Source: an uncultured Prevotellaceae bacterium
GTDB taxonomy: Bacteria > Bacteroidota > Bacteroidia > Bacteroidales > Bacteroidaceae
Direction of reading: 5' to 3'
NCBI GenBank assembly: GCA_900318995.1
Contig: ONMR01000007.1
Coordinates: forward strand, 1 to 64,000
Length of the DNA: 64,000 bases
Below the pieces are notes generated by a model. That model was not told the DNA's origin and ran no database searches. It saw only the letters and a list, made by a program, of their open reading frames with translations. Shown here piece after piece: positions 1 through 8,511 of this stretch. Position numbers and translations under genes: made by a program. Position 1 is the first letter of the stretch. Each line of letters opens with the position of its first letter.

Positions 1-13
1 AAGGAAGAGGAAG

Positions 14-77
14 GACGCATTGTTAAACGACCCCTTTTCGTCAAAATGACGCATTCTTAAACGACCACTTTGCGTCA
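14..77. repeat. Two tandem 30-bp repeats with internal dyad
   Basis: Two 30-base copies (14-43 and 48-77) differ at three positions and are spaced 34 bases start to start. Each begins GACGCATT and ends CGTCA. The second copy can fold as a hairpin (TGACGCA against TGCGTCA) and is followed by a short T run, so it may also end an upstream transcript. The copies lie just before the promoter-like sequence of the esterase gene at 139 and could be paired operator sites. The repetition is seen directly; the role is inference. Confidence 0.6.
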
Positions 78-138
78 TTTTTCAAAAAAAAGTATTATGT
101 TCGCGTTGGAACATAATTACTAACCTAATAATAAAGAT

Positions 139-1308
139 ATGAAAAGGATTGTTCTTTCAGTCATGATGCTGGCTGCACTGTCTGTGTCGGCCCAGCAGAG
201 AAACAACACAGTTCCGTCATATGCGGACGCAGTCGAGGATTTCAAGCCTTCAGTAATCACGAACCAGCCCGGACGTCAGTATCCGATGGTAAACTCCCAG
301 GGCGCTGTACGCGTACAGTTGCGCGCTCCCGGTGCTACATCGGTCCAGTTGGATCTGGGTCGCCGTTATGAGATGACCAAGGATGAGAATGGCGTATGGA
401 CCGGTACATCGGCTCCTCAGGATGTAGGTTTCCACTACTATCAGCTTATTGTGGACGGAACGGCTATGCCCGATCCCGGTACAATTTCTTACTTTGGCGC
501 AGGCCGATGGGGAAGCGGTATCGAGATTCCGTCGGACGATATGGATTTCTGGCAGGTCAAGGACGTGCCGCAGGGCTCTATAGTGGAGAAATACTATTGG
601 TCAAAGGCTACAGAGAGCATGCGTCACTGCTTTGTGTATCTGCCCAATGAGTATGACAAGAACCCTAACAAGAAGTATCCGGTACTGTATCTGCAGCACG
701 GTAACGCCGAGAATGAGTACGGTTGGTCAGTTCAAGGTCACACCGGTCAGATTATGGATAACCTGATTGCCGAGAAGAAGGCTGTTCCGTTCATCATTGT
801 AATGGATTACGGTCAGGGCCAGAACATACATCTTAAAGGCCAGTATGCTCCGCAGCCTCAGCCACAGCAGCAGGGACAGCAGGGCGGACGCGGTGCCAGC
901 AATGACGCATTCTCAGTAGTGCTGATGAATGACATCATCCCGTTCATTGAGAAGGAGTTCCGCGTATATACCGATGCGGCTCACCGCGGTATGGCCGGTC
1001 TGTCAATGGGCGGCGGCCAGACACGCCGTATCACATTGGCTAATCCCACCAAGTTCGGATACATAGGTATGTTCAGCGGCGGCACCATCAGCCCTGATGA
1101 TGTAAACGGTGCCAACGGCTTTAAGAATACCGCAAAACTGGTGTTCATGAGCTCAGGCAGCAAGGAGAACCCCAGAGTAATGGAGGCAGCCGAGGCCCTG
1201 AACGGCATGGGCGTAAAGGCCGTAGGTTACATATCCGAGGGCACTGCCCACGAGTGGCACACCTGGCGCCGCAGCCTGTATCAGTTTGCTCAGCTGATTT
1301 TCAAATAA
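139..1308 (+). CDS. Secreted CE1-like esterase (feruloyl/acetyl-xylan esterase type)
   Basis: An exported alpha/beta hydrolase of 389 residues. Residues 1-19 are a signal peptide ending SVSAQ. Residues about 30-140 look like the early-set immunoglobulin-like domain found at the N-terminus of many Bacteroidetes esterases, and about 150-389 form the hydrolase. The nucleophile is Ser289 in GLSMGGG and the likely catalytic His is 371 in GTAHEWH. A Gln/Gly-rich loop (about 236-252) interrupts the catalytic domain. Family members remove feruloyl or acetyl groups from xylan; the exact substrate cannot be read here, but GH67 and GH43 genes in the same window fit xylan use. A near-consensus promoter (TATGTTCG at 96-103) and two tandem repeats precede it, and a strong hairpin terminator follows. 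Confidence 0.85.
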   Translation: MKRIVLSVMMLAALSVSAQQRNNTVPSYADAVEDFKPSVITNQPGRQYPMVNSQGAVRVQLRAPGATSVQLDLGRRYEMTKDENGVWTGTSAPQDVGFHYYQLIVDGTAMPDPGTISYFGAGRWGSGIEIPSDDMDFWQVKDVPQGSIVEKYYWSKATESMRHCFVYLPNEYDKNPNKKYPVLYLQHGNAENEYGWSVQGHTGQIMDNLIAEKKAVPFIIVMDYGQGQNIHLKGQYAPQPQPQQQGQQGGRGASNDAFSVVLMNDIIPFIEKEFRVYTDAAHRGMAGLSMGGGQTRRITLANPTKFGYIGMFSGGTISPDDVNGANGFKNTAKLVFMSSGSKENPRVMEAAEALNGMGVKAVGYISEGTAHEWHTWRRSLYQFAQLIFK

Positions 1309-1315
1309 AACAATT

Positions 1316-1343
1316 AAAAAAGGAGGCTCCGGCCTCCTTTTTT
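1316..1343. terminator. Bidirectional intrinsic terminator
   Basis: A 12-bp perfect stem (A-run, GGAGGC / GCCTCC, T-run) with a TCCG loop lies between the convergent esterase and YbjQ genes. It has a T tract on both strands and can serve both. Confidence 0.9.
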
Positions 1344-1346
1344 ATT

Positions 1347-1667
1347 TTAGTTCAGTCTGACAGCGGTGCCGGAAGCGGTTACCATTAGCATTCCGCCACC
1401 TTCACCCAGAACCTCATAGTCTATGTCAATGCCTACTACGGCATCGGCTCCAAGCTGGCGGGCACGATCCTCCATCTCTCTCATGGCCTGGGCGCGGGCG
1501 TTGATAAGCTCGTCCTCATAAGAACCGCTGCGTCCGCCTACGAAATTGCGGATGCTGGCTGCAAAGTCACGAAGGAAATTCACTCCGGCTACTACTTCGC
1601 CGAAAACTACTCCCTTGTACTCAATTATTGTACGACCCTCAATGGTCGGTGTGGTTGTAAGAATCAT
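1347..1667 (-). CDS. YbjQ/UPF0145 family protein
   Basis: A 106-residue protein of the YbjQ (DUF74, putative heavy-metal-binding) family. It starts [11 protein letters not shown] and carries the family features GEVVAGVNF, an Arg/Gly-rich loop GGRSGSYE and the stretch [13 protein letters not shown]. Family members form pentameric rings; their cellular role is not settled. The ATG at 1667 is chosen because the family begins with MI(L/V)TTT; an upstream in-frame ATG would add 13 unusual residues. It is monocistronic, converging on the esterase gene, and diverges from serC. Confidence 0.85.
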   Translation of the reverse strand: MILTTTPTIEGRTIIEYKGVVFGEVVAGVNFLRDFAASIRNFVGGRSGSYEDELINARAQAMREMEDRARQLGADAVVGIDIDYEVLGEGGGMLMVTASGTAVRLN

Positions 1668-1902
1668 AGATTGCAGGACTTTTAGAGTTTTTGCAAAGAT
1701 ACTCAATAGGAATTTGAATCTAACATTTTGTCATGGTTTTCGGACGGGTTTGAGTAAAAACTGACAAAATGAAAATGATTGCAATTGATTTATTGCAAAG
1801 TGTAATCAATAGGGGGTTTTGACTTTGCAAAATATTTGTATATTGTTCAAAAGTTTATCACTTTTTTCATTGAAAATATTTGTTTTACCCAAATTAAGGG
1901 GC

Positions 1903-1910
1903 TACCTTTG
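1903..1910 (+). promoter_or_regulatory. Bacteroidetes-type -7 promoter element for serC
   Basis: TACCTTTG matches the TAnnTTTG -7 consensus of Bacteroidetes. It lies 37 bases before the serC ATG, giving a short leader. The surrounding 1668-1947 interval is AT-rich and otherwise shows nothing I can name. Confidence 0.75.
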
Positions 1911-1947
1911 CGCCACGAATCAAAAACTTTAACACATATACTCTGTT

Positions 1948-3012
1948 ATGAAGCATAATTTTTGCGCAGGTCCTGCTGTTCTTCCGCAGGAAGTGATTGA
2001 GAAATCAGCTCAGGCTGTCTATGATTTTGCCGGCACAGGCATTTCTATTCTCTCTATCAGCCACCGTTCAAGTGAGTTCAAGCCCGTAGTCGATGAGGCC
2101 GAGGCTCTCATCAAGGAGATTCTGGATGTACCCGAGGGTTATTCAGTACTGTTCCTGGCAGGTGGTGCCAGCATGGAGTTCTGCCGCGTTCCCTATAACT
2201 TCCTCAACAAGAAGGCTGCTTACCTTAACACAGGTGTCTGGGCCAAGAAGGCCATGAAGGAGGCCAAGGCTTTCGGTGAGGTAGTTGAGGTGGCTTCATC
2301 GGCCGAATCAACTTATACCTACATCCCCAAGGATTATGTTATCCCTGCCGATGCAGACTATTTCCACTATACTACAAACAACACCATCTACGGTACAGAG
2401 ATCCGCAAGGACCTGGACAGCCCGGTTCCATTGATCTCAGATATGTCATCGGATATATTCTCACGTCCCATTGATGTAAGCAAGTACAACTGCATCTACG
2501 GCGGTGCCCAGAAGAATCTGGCTCCCTCGGGTATGGCTTTCGTAATTGTAAAGAACGATGCACTGGGTCATGTGGACCGTTATATCCCCACAATGCTGAA
2601 CTACCAGACTCATATCGATAACGGATCGATGTTCAATACTCCTCCCACATTCACTATCTACTCAGCTCTGGAGTCACTCCGCTGGCTCAAGGCTCAGGGT
2701 GGTGTAAAGGAGATGGCCAAGCGTGCCGAGGCCCGCGCAGCCAAGCTGTACAGTGAGATTGACCGCAACAAGCTGTTTGTAGGTACCGCAAAAGAGGAGG
2801 ACCGTTCTTACATGAACATCTGCTGGGTTATGCAGCCCGAGTACAAGGAGCTTGAGGATGAGTTCATGAGCTTTGCCAAGAGTCAGGGTATGGTTGGTAT
2901 CAAGGGTCACCGTTCAGTGGGCGGTTTCCGCGCATCATGCTACAACGCTCTGCCTATGGAGAGTGTTGATGCTCTGATTGCATGCATGAAGGAGTTTGAG
3001 GCAAAACATTGA
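1948..3012 (+). CDS. serC: Phosphoserine aminotransferase
   Basis: Converts 3-phosphohydroxypyruvate plus glutamate to phosphoserine in the second step of serine synthesis; PLP enzyme of the cytoplasm. The 354 residues match the usual SerC length. It begins with the typical [12 protein letters not shown], has the substrate-loop FLAGGAS, and the PLP lysine sits in [12 protein letters not shown]. The C-terminal [16 protein letters not shown] segment is characteristic. It is first in the operon serC-serA-DUF1015, with serA 24 bases downstream, driven from the TACCTTTG promoter. Confidence 0.97.
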   Translation: MKHNFCAGPAVLPQEVIEKSAQAVYDFAGTGISILSISHRSSEFKPVVDEAEALIKEILDVPEGYSVLFLAGGASMEFCRVPYNFLNKKAAYLNTGVWAKKAMKEAKAFGEVVEVASSAESTYTYIPKDYVIPADADYFHYTTNNTIYGTEIRKDLDSPVPLISDMSSDIFSRPIDVSKYNCIYGGAQKNLAPSGMAFVIVKNDALGHVDRYIPTMLNYQTHIDNGSMFNTPPTFTIYSALESLRWLKAQGGVKEMAKRAEARAAKLYSEIDRNKLFVGTAKEEDRSYMNICWVMQPEYKELEDEFMSFAKSQGMVGIKGHRSVGGFRASCYNALPMESVDALIACMKEFEAKH

Positions 3013-3036
3013 TTGAGTATTTAATTCTATAATGAT

Positions 3037-3957
3037 ATGAAGGTACTTGTTGCTACATCAAAACCTTTTGCAAAGGTTGCTGTTGACGGAATACGTGAAG
3101 TTATTGAAGGTGCAGGTTATGAGCTTGTACTGCTTGAGAAATATACAGAGAAGGCTGCTCTTCTGAAGGCTGTTGCCGATGTTGACGCTATAATCATCCG
3201 CAGCGATATCATAGACGCTGAGGTATTTGATGCCGCCAAGCAGCTCAAGATTGTGGTTCGCGCAGGTGCAGGTTATGACAATGTCGACCTGGCATCGGCC
3301 ACCGCTCACGGAGTATGCGTAATGAACACTCCGGGTCAGAACGCCAATGCAGTTGCCGAGCTGGTAGCCGGTCTGATGGTTTACGCCGTACGTAACTTTT
3401 ACAACGGCACATCAGGCATAGAGCTGCTGGGTAAGAAACTAGGTATCCACGCTTTCGGTAACGTAGGCCGCAACGTAGCCCGCATAGCTAAGGGATTTGG
3501 TATGGAGGTTTACGCTTTCGATGCCTACTGCCCTAAGGAGGTTATCGAGGCTGCCGGTGTACATGCAGTTGACAATGTTGAGGATATGTACAAGACCTGC
3601 CAGTTTATCTCTCTGCACTTGCCTGCAACCGATGAGACTAAGAACTCTATCGGCAAGAAACTGGTTAGCCTGATGCCCAAGGGTGCTGTCCTGGTTAATT
3701 CAGCCCGTAAGGAGATTATCAATGAGGACGAGCTTATCCAGCTCATGCAGGAGCGTGAGGACCTTAAGTTCGTATCAGATATAGCACCTGCCGCTGCCAC
3801 CAAGTTTGAGGAGCTGTTTGCAGGCCGTTACTTTGCTACTCCCAAGAAAATGGGCGCCCAGACTGCCGAGGCCAACATCAATGCCGGTATTGCAGCCGCC
3901 AACCAGATTGTGGGATTCATCAAGGATGGTATAACCAAGTTCATGGTAAATCGTTGA
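3037..3957 (+). CDS. serA: D-3-phosphoglycerate dehydrogenase, short lysine-type
   Basis: Oxidises 3-phosphoglycerate to 3-phosphohydroxypyruvate with NAD, the committed step of serine synthesis. At 306 residues it lacks the ACT and other regulatory domains of longer SerA proteins. The NAD-binding segment is HAFGNVGRN, and the catalytic Arg is in NSARKEII. Where most family members have TPHxG, this protein has ATPKKMGAQT, so the usual catalytic His is Lys. This fits the short His-to-Lys class of PGDH known from Bacteroides and Entamoeba rather than a broken gene. It lies directly after serC and supplies its substrate. Confidence 0.95.
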   Translation: MKVLVATSKPFAKVAVDGIREVIEGAGYELVLLEKYTEKAALLKAVADVDAIIIRSDIIDAEVFDAAKQLKIVVRAGAGYDNVDLASATAHGVCVMNTPGQNANAVAELVAGLMVYAVRNFYNGTSGIELLGKKLGIHAFGNVGRNVARIAKGFGMEVYAFDAYCPKEVIEAAGVHAVDNVEDMYKTCQFISLHLPATDETKNSIGKKLVSLMPKGAVLVNSARKEIINEDELIQLMQEREDLKFVSDIAPAAATKFEELFAGRYFATPKKMGAQTAEANINAGIAAANQIVGFIKDGITKFMVNR

Positions 3958-3963
3958 AATAAC

Positions 3964-4051
3964 GTTGGCGTTGGCTTTAGCTTTGGCTCTTAGCGAGCCT
4001 TTAGCCCGAATGCATAACGGAAGGTGGCCAATGCCAACGCTAACGCCAAAG
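3964..4051. repeat. Hexamer-periodic imperfect inverted repeat
   Basis: The serA-DUF1015 gap starts with a run of GTTGGC/TTTAGC-like hexamers (3964-3987) and ends with a nearly complementary run (4026-4051), separated by about 38 bases. Roughly 20 of 26 positions pair. There is no U tract, so it is a poor intrinsic terminator; it may modulate expression within the operon or be a dispersed repeat. Function unknown. Confidence 0.55.
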
Positions 4052-4060
4052 TAATTAATT

Positions 4061-5308
4061 ATGGCTATAGTAAAACCATTTCAGGGAATCCGTCCGCCCA
4101 AGGAACTTGTCGAGAAGGTGCAGAGCCGTCCGTACGATGTGCTCAACTCAGAGGAGGCCAAAGCTGAGGCCGCCGGTAATGAGATGTCCCTGTATCACAT
4201 CATCAAGCCCGAGATTGACTTTGATCCCATAGCCGAGGAGACCGATCCCCGTGTGTATGCCAAGGCTGCCGAGAATTTCAAGAAGTTCCAGGATAAGGGC
4301 TGGCTCAAGCGTGACAACAAGGAGCAGTACTACATATATGCACAGACAATGAACGGAAAGACCCAGTACGGTCTGGTGGTTTGCGCATACGTGGAGGATT
4401 ATCTCAAGGGCAACATTAAGAAGCATGAGCTTACCCGTGCCGATAAGGAGGAGGACCGCATGAAGCATGTCCGTGTTAACAACGCCAACATTGAGCCGGT
4501 ATTCTTTGCTTATCCCGATGACAAGGTCCTTGACGAGCTTGTAGCCAAGTACGTAAAGGGCGCTCCCGAGTATGATTACGTTGCTCAGGGCGACGGTTTC
4601 CGTCATCAGCTCTGGATAATAGACAAGGATGAGGATATCAAGACCGTAACCGAAAGGTTTGCCGGTATTCCTTCGCTCTACATAGCCGACGGTCACCACC
4701 GTTCAGCAGCCGCTGCCCTGGTAGGTGCCGAGAAGGCCCGCCAGAATCCCAATCACCGCGGTGATGAGGAGTACAACTACTTCATGGCTGTATGCTTCCC
4801 GGCTTCACAACTCACCATCATTGATTACAACCGCGTGGTCAAGGACCTGAACGGAATGACATCGGATGAGTTCCTTAAGGCTCTTGAAAAGAACTTTGTC
4901 GTGGAGAAAAAGGGTAAGGATATATTCAAGCCGTCAGAACTCCATACATTCTCACTCTATCTGGATGGAGAATGGTACAAGCTGACCGCAAAGAAGGGTA
5001 CATTCGATGATAGCGATCCCATAGGAGTGCTGGATGTGACAATCTCATCAAACCTGATTCTGGACCAGTTGCTTGGTATAAAGGATTTGCGCCGTGACAA
5101 GAGGATTGATTTTGTTGGTGGCATACGCGGTCTTGGTGAGCTGAAGCGTCGCGTGGACAGCGGTGAGATGAAGATGGCTTTAGCTCTCTATCCGGTCTCC
5201 ATGAAACAGCTTATGGATATTGCCGATACGGGCAACATTATGCCGCCCAAGACCACCTGGTTTGAGCCAAAACTTCGCTCAGGATTGGTAATCCATTCAC
5301 TTGACTGA
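4061..5308 (+). CDS. DUF1015 family protein of the serine operon
   Basis: A 415-residue cytoplasmic protein of the DUF1015 family, of unknown biochemical activity. It opens with the family signature VKPFQGIRPP and RPYDVL, and carries the conserved YIADGHHRSAAA segment near residues 207-218. No signal peptide or membrane segment is visible. It follows serC and serA on the same strand after a 103-base gap that contains an inverted repeat, and ends at a strong terminator, so it is probably co-transcribed. The linkage suggests a role around serine or phosphoserine metabolism, which is inference. Confidence 0.85.
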   Translation: MAIVKPFQGIRPPKELVEKVQSRPYDVLNSEEAKAEAAGNEMSLYHIIKPEIDFDPIAEETDPRVYAKAAENFKKFQDKGWLKRDNKEQYYIYAQTMNGKTQYGLVVCAYVEDYLKGNIKKHELTRADKEEDRMKHVRVNNANIEPVFFAYPDDKVLDELVAKYVKGAPEYDYVAQGDGFRHQLWIIDKDEDIKTVTERFAGIPSLYIADGHHRSAAAALVGAEKARQNPNHRGDEEYNYFMAVCFPASQLTIIDYNRVVKDLNGMTSDEFLKALEKNFVVEKKGKDIFKPSELHTFSLYLDGEWYKLTAKKGTFDDSDPIGVLDVTISSNLILDQLLGIKDLRRDKRIDFVGGIRGLGELKRRVDSGEMKMALALYPVSMKQLMDIADTGNIMPPKTTWFEPKLRSGLVIHSLD

Positions 5309-5309
5309 T

Positions 5310-5342
5310 AAAAAAGCTTGCGATTCAATCGCAAGCTTTTTT
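5310..5342. terminator. Bidirectional intrinsic terminator
   Basis: A 14-bp perfect stem (AAAAAAGCTTGCGA paired with TCGCAAGCTTTTTT) with a 5-base loop lies between convergent DUF1015 and YjbR genes. Confidence 0.92.
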
Positions 5343-5344
5343 GT

Positions 5345-5692
5345 TTAAACGGGACTAACCCGGTCTTTCCTGGGAAGTTTGGCGTTGACTTCGTTGTAGG
5401 CGTGACGGGTCAGCTCTTCTATCAGCGGGCGGTCCACATCGGCATCCAGACGTATCTGATTCCAGTATTTCTTGTTCCAATGGTAGGCGCCTTCTATTGC
5501 GGCGTAATGGTCGCGCAGTTCCTGTGCACGGTCGGGGTCACACTTGAGTACCACAATATCGGGCTTATCGAGTGTAATGCAGGCAAATATCTTGCCTTTG
5601 AGACGGAATACCACAACCGTATCATCAAACGGCATATCCTCTGTTGTAAGAGGCAGGCTCAGGCAGTATTCGCGGAACTGTTCTATATCCAT
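5345..5692 (-). CDS. MmcQ/YjbR family protein
   Basis: A 115-residue protein of the MmcQ/YjbR (CyaY-fold, DNA-binding-like) family. It begins MDIEQFREYCLSLP and has the family features DTVVVFRLKGKIFACI and HWNKKYWNQI. Biochemical function is not established for the family. It lies 8 bases downstream of the methionine sulfoxide reductase gene on the minus strand, forming a three-gene unit with it and the secreted protein upstream, and ends at the shared terminator. Confidence 0.85.
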   Translation of the reverse strand: MDIEQFREYCLSLPLTTEDMPFDDTVVVFRLKGKIFACITLDKPDIVVLKCDPDRAQELRDHYAAIEGAYHWNKKYWNQIRLDADVDRPLIEELTRHAYNEVNAKLPRKDRVSPV

Positions 5693-5700
5693 AACGCGTT

Positions 5701-6162
5701 TCAGTTCAACAGTTTGACAATCTGCTCCAGGTAACTGGCGTCGGTCTCATCGAAAGTGTCCAGATACCTGCTGTCAATGTCAAGTACAGCCGATACCTTA
5801 TCGGCTTTTAATACGGTAACTACTATCTCGCTGCGGGACTGGCTGCTGCAGGCTATGTGTCCCGGGAATTGTTCCACATCTGGTACTACTATAGTCTTGC
5901 GGCGTTGCCAGGATGTTCCGCACACTCCGCGGCCCAGAGCAATGCGTGTGCAGGCTATCGGGCCCTGGAACGGTCCCAGAACCAGTTGCTCCTTACCATC
6001 CTTATCGGCCCGCACGATATAGAATCCTGTCCACCAGAATCCCATAGTCTCATGAATGAGAGCCGCCAGGTTTGCCATATTTGCAATCAAATCGGTCTCT
6101 CCGTCCAACAATGCAGTGGCTTCTTTAAGTAACTGCGTGTATTTGAGTTCCTTATCTGTCAT
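5701..6162 (-). CDS. msrC: GAF-domain free methionine-(R)-sulfoxide reductase
   Basis: Reduces free L-methionine-(R)-sulfoxide, using thioredoxin, as part of oxidative damage repair. The whole 153-residue protein is one GAF domain. Three cysteines are present at residues 71, 81 and 105 (ACTRI, GVCG, IACSSQ); the spacing of 10 and 24 matches the three conserved catalytic cysteines of the fRMsr family. Its ATG overlaps the stop of the upstream secreted-protein gene (ATGA), indicating translational coupling. Confidence 0.9.
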   Translation of the reverse strand: MTDKELKYTQLLKEATALLDGETDLIANMANLAALIHETMGFWWTGFYIVRADKDGKEQLVLGPFQGPIACTRIALGRGVCGTSWQRRKTIVVPDVEQFPGHIACSSQSRSEIVVTVLKADKVSAVLDIDSRYLDTFDETDASYLEQIVKLLN

Positions 6163-7520
6163 TTGATTATTATCCTCTGGTTTTCTGGCGTTCCGCCTTT
6201 TCCGCGTAATGTTACGTTGTATATTCCTTTAGGCATTGCCGATGTGTCAAATGATACTGTGCCGTCTTTGACGACGGATGATTCAAGTACTTGACCTGAC
6301 ATCCCAGATACAATCACATTGTCATTGCCGGTAGATTCTGAAACATGAATATCCAAACGGCTTCCTTGCTCTATCACTGTCGGGCTTATTCCCATCCTTG
6401 AAGGAGAACGAGATATGGACATGACTTGTGTGGTTGTGGGGTTAATAACATATACTCCTTCATATGTTTTCCAATGGTAGTAATTGCCCGATCCTTGCTG
6501 TACATCCTCGGACGTGAGTATGTAAACAAGCCCATTCATGACAGATACGGAATTAACCCTGAGATATGTGGTGTTTTCGTCCTTTTCATCGGGCAAACTG
6601 ATGTATGCCAGTTGTGAGCCTTTGCTGTTCATGACCTTCAGACCTTTGTACTTGCGTGACTGGTTTACACTTCTGCGGATTACCCAATCATCGCATATCC
6701 ATCCATCACCAAATCTGGGTGTCAGCTCTATGTCAGCTATCAGATACTCCCAATTGTCATCATCGTTGAATATGTTCTGGCTGGCATAGATGGTGGTTGT
6801 AGGATAGAATGAGTTGTCAATGTCCTGATATAGGAATCCTTCCAGGTTTGGCTCATACTGGTAATAACCGTTTTCAACGGAATAATCAAGGTCTTTGGTC
6901 CATACGGCATTTGTGGTATCAAGTTCGGTATAATAACCAAAGAAGTGGTACATGCAGACACAACTGTCCTCGCTTACACCCCAGAACTCGTACGGATATT
7001 TGCGCCCGTAACGCTCAAACTGATAGAACTGATCATCCCTGAGATTGTTGCCCATCAATGCTTTCATACTGTCGGCATCAAAGAACTCAATCAGTTGGAA
7101 AGATTCCCCGTATCCCCATAGTCTCCGGACAAAAGCCTCTATCTCAGGAATCATGGATATGGTGTAGGTGGTGTCCTTGTCCGTAAACTTGTCATAGAAC
7201 TTTTTATCAAATCTGACGTTCTCAACTATACCTTCAGCCTTTTGATAGTATGTGTCCGATGACTCCTGCAGTGGAATGGGAATAGACAGTTTTATGCCCT
7301 GCGGCCCGGGGCTCTCATAGATTCCAATCTCTGATTTCTTTCCATTATGATCAAAATCAAATACCGTCATGTACGCCTTCCCGTCATTGGTCAGTTCCTT
7401 GGGCAGGGGGCCGACTGTTGATTCACTGCCCATACGGGCTTCCATCTGTACGGTCTGTGCGGAAATGGTAATTGCGGATATTGCCAACAATGCAGAAATG
7501 AATAATCTGTTCTTTAACAT
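6159..7520 (-). CDS. Secreted protein of unknown function with C-terminal sorting-like domain
   Basis: A 453-residue exported protein I do not recognise as an enzyme. Residues 1-21 are a signal peptide ending ISAQ. The middle is rich in Tyr, Trp and Asp and reads like beta-propeller or beta-sandwich repeats. The last roughly 80 residues (GISPTVIEQGSRLDIHVS to the end) resemble the immunoglobulin-like C-terminal module of Bacteroidetes secreted proteins, including KGIYNVTL, which is close to type IX sorting domains. It is first in a minus-strand unit with msrC and the YjbR gene. A weak -7-like element (TATTATTG on the minus strand, 7544-7551) precedes it. Confidence 0.75.
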   Translation of the reverse strand: MLKNRLFISALLAISAITISAQTVQMEARMGSESTVGPLPKELTNDGKAYMTVFDFDHNGKKSEIGIYESPGPQGIKLSIPIPLQESSDTYYQKAEGIVENVRFDKKFYDKFTDKDTTYTISMIPEIEAFVRRLWGYGESFQLIEFFDADSMKALMGNNLRDDQFYQFERYGRKYPYEFWGVSEDSCVCMYHFFGYYTELDTTNAVWTKDLDYSVENGYYQYEPNLEGFLYQDIDNSFYPTTTIYASQNIFNDDDNWEYLIADIELTPRFGDGWICDDWVIRRSVNQSRKYKGLKVMNSKGSQLAYISLPDEKDENTTYLRVNSVSVMNGLVYILTSEDVQQGSGNYYHWKTYEGVYVINPTTTQVMSISRSPSRMGISPTVIEQGSRLDIHVSESTGNDNVIVSGMSGQVLESSVVKDGTVSFDTSAMPKGIYNVTLRGKGGTPENQRIIIK

Positions 7521-7628
7521 GAGGTCACTCTTTTATTATTCTGCAATAATAGTCAATTGTTCTCATCTGACAATCAAATTATGTACGTTTCAACTTTTCC
7601 GACAGGATAAACAGCTTGAGTTTTTTAT

Positions 7629-7636
7629 TATTTTTG
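7629..7636 (+). promoter_or_regulatory. -7 promoter element for the DUF5131 gene
   Basis: TATTTTTG fits TAnnTTTG and ends only five bases before the ATG at 7642, so the transcript may start at or within a base or two of the start codon. Confidence 0.6.
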
Positions 7637-7641
7637 CGGAT

Positions 7642-8484
7642 ATGGCGGAGTATTGGAGCATATATGCGGATTGGAACCCTTGGCATGGATGTACCAAGAT
7701 AAGTCCGGGTTGCAAGTACTGCTATGTGTACAGGCAGGATGAGATGTATGGAAGCGAGATAGGGAGCAATCTGGCCCGCAAGACCGCCGCATTCAATCTG
7801 CCCGTTAAGCGTAAGCGTGACCGCAGTTGGAAAATTGAGCCGGGCAAGATGGTGTTCACATGCTTTACATCGGATTTTCTGCTCAAGGATGCCGATGAGT
7901 GGCGGCCGGACTGCTGGCGTATGATGCGCGTGCGCAGTGACCTGTGGTTCTATTTCTTTACCAAGCGCATAGACCGTTTCATGGAGTGCATCCCTGATGA
8001 CTGGGCCGACGGTTATGACAACGTGCTGGTGGGCTGTACGGTAGAGAACCAGCAGATGGCTGACTATCGTCTGCCTATATTCAAGGCGCTGCCTATCAAG
8101 CACAAGTCAATCATTGTGTCGCCTTTGATATCGGCGGTGGATATCTCTGAGTATCTGGACAGTAGTATTGAGGAGGTATCGGTAGGAGGGGAGTCGGGGG
8201 TTGATGCAAGGCCGTGTGATTATGAGTGGGTGCTGGATCTGCGTCGCCAGTGTGTTGAGAAGGATGTGCCGTTCAGGTTTCATCAGACAGGCGCCAAGTT
8301 TATCAAAGACGGAAGGCAGTTTTATGTGCGCCGTCCGTTTCAACTCAGTCAGGCTCATAAGGCCAACATAGACTATAAGATAAACCAATTCTTTGTGCCG
8401 GAGAAAGTCAAATTTGAGTGGAAGGAATCGGACTATCGGCAGGAAGAGTTGTTTGATGGATTGTTAACCAATAAGCTTTATTAG
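7642..8484 (+). CDS. DUF5131 (phage Gp37/Gp68-like) protein with Cys cluster
   Basis: A 280-residue protein of the DUF5131 / phage Gp37-Gp68 family. The start WSIYADWNPWHGCT is followed by C-x6-C-x2-C (CTKISPGCKYCYV, residues about 17-27), the family hallmark, which resembles an iron-sulfur/radical-SAM-type cluster site. Later conserved parts are FTKRIDR and GGESG. The biochemical role is unknown. The ATG at 7642 is chosen because it starts the conserved N-terminus and the promoter element overlaps any longer reading. No other phage genes are nearby, so this looks like a resident chromosomal gene. Confidence 0.85.
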   Translation: MAEYWSIYADWNPWHGCTKISPGCKYCYVYRQDEMYGSEIGSNLARKTAAFNLPVKRKRDRSWKIEPGKMVFTCFTSDFLLKDADEWRPDCWRMMRVRSDLWFYFFTKRIDRFMECIPDDWADGYDNVLVGCTVENQQMADYRLPIFKALPIKHKSIIVSPLISAVDISEYLDSSIEEVSVGGESGVDARPCDYEWVLDLRRQCVEKDVPFRFHQTGAKFIKDGRQFYVRRPFQLSQAHKANIDYKINQFFVPEKVKFEWKESDYRQEELFDGLLTNKLY

Positions 8485-8511
8485 CCTGGGTTACCGTGCA
8501 TCGAACTCCAA

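Noticed and set aside
4148..4699. A 183-codon open frame antisense to DUF1015
   Set aside because: Contained within a conserved gene, no recognisable domain or promoter.
7369..7641. Upstream extension of the DUF5131 reading frame
   Set aside because: It overlaps the secreted-protein gene on the other strand and the promoter; conserved residues begin at 7642.
7642..8484. A prophage remnant, because DUF5131 occurs in phages
   Set aside because: No integrase, portal, capsid or other phage gene is near it.
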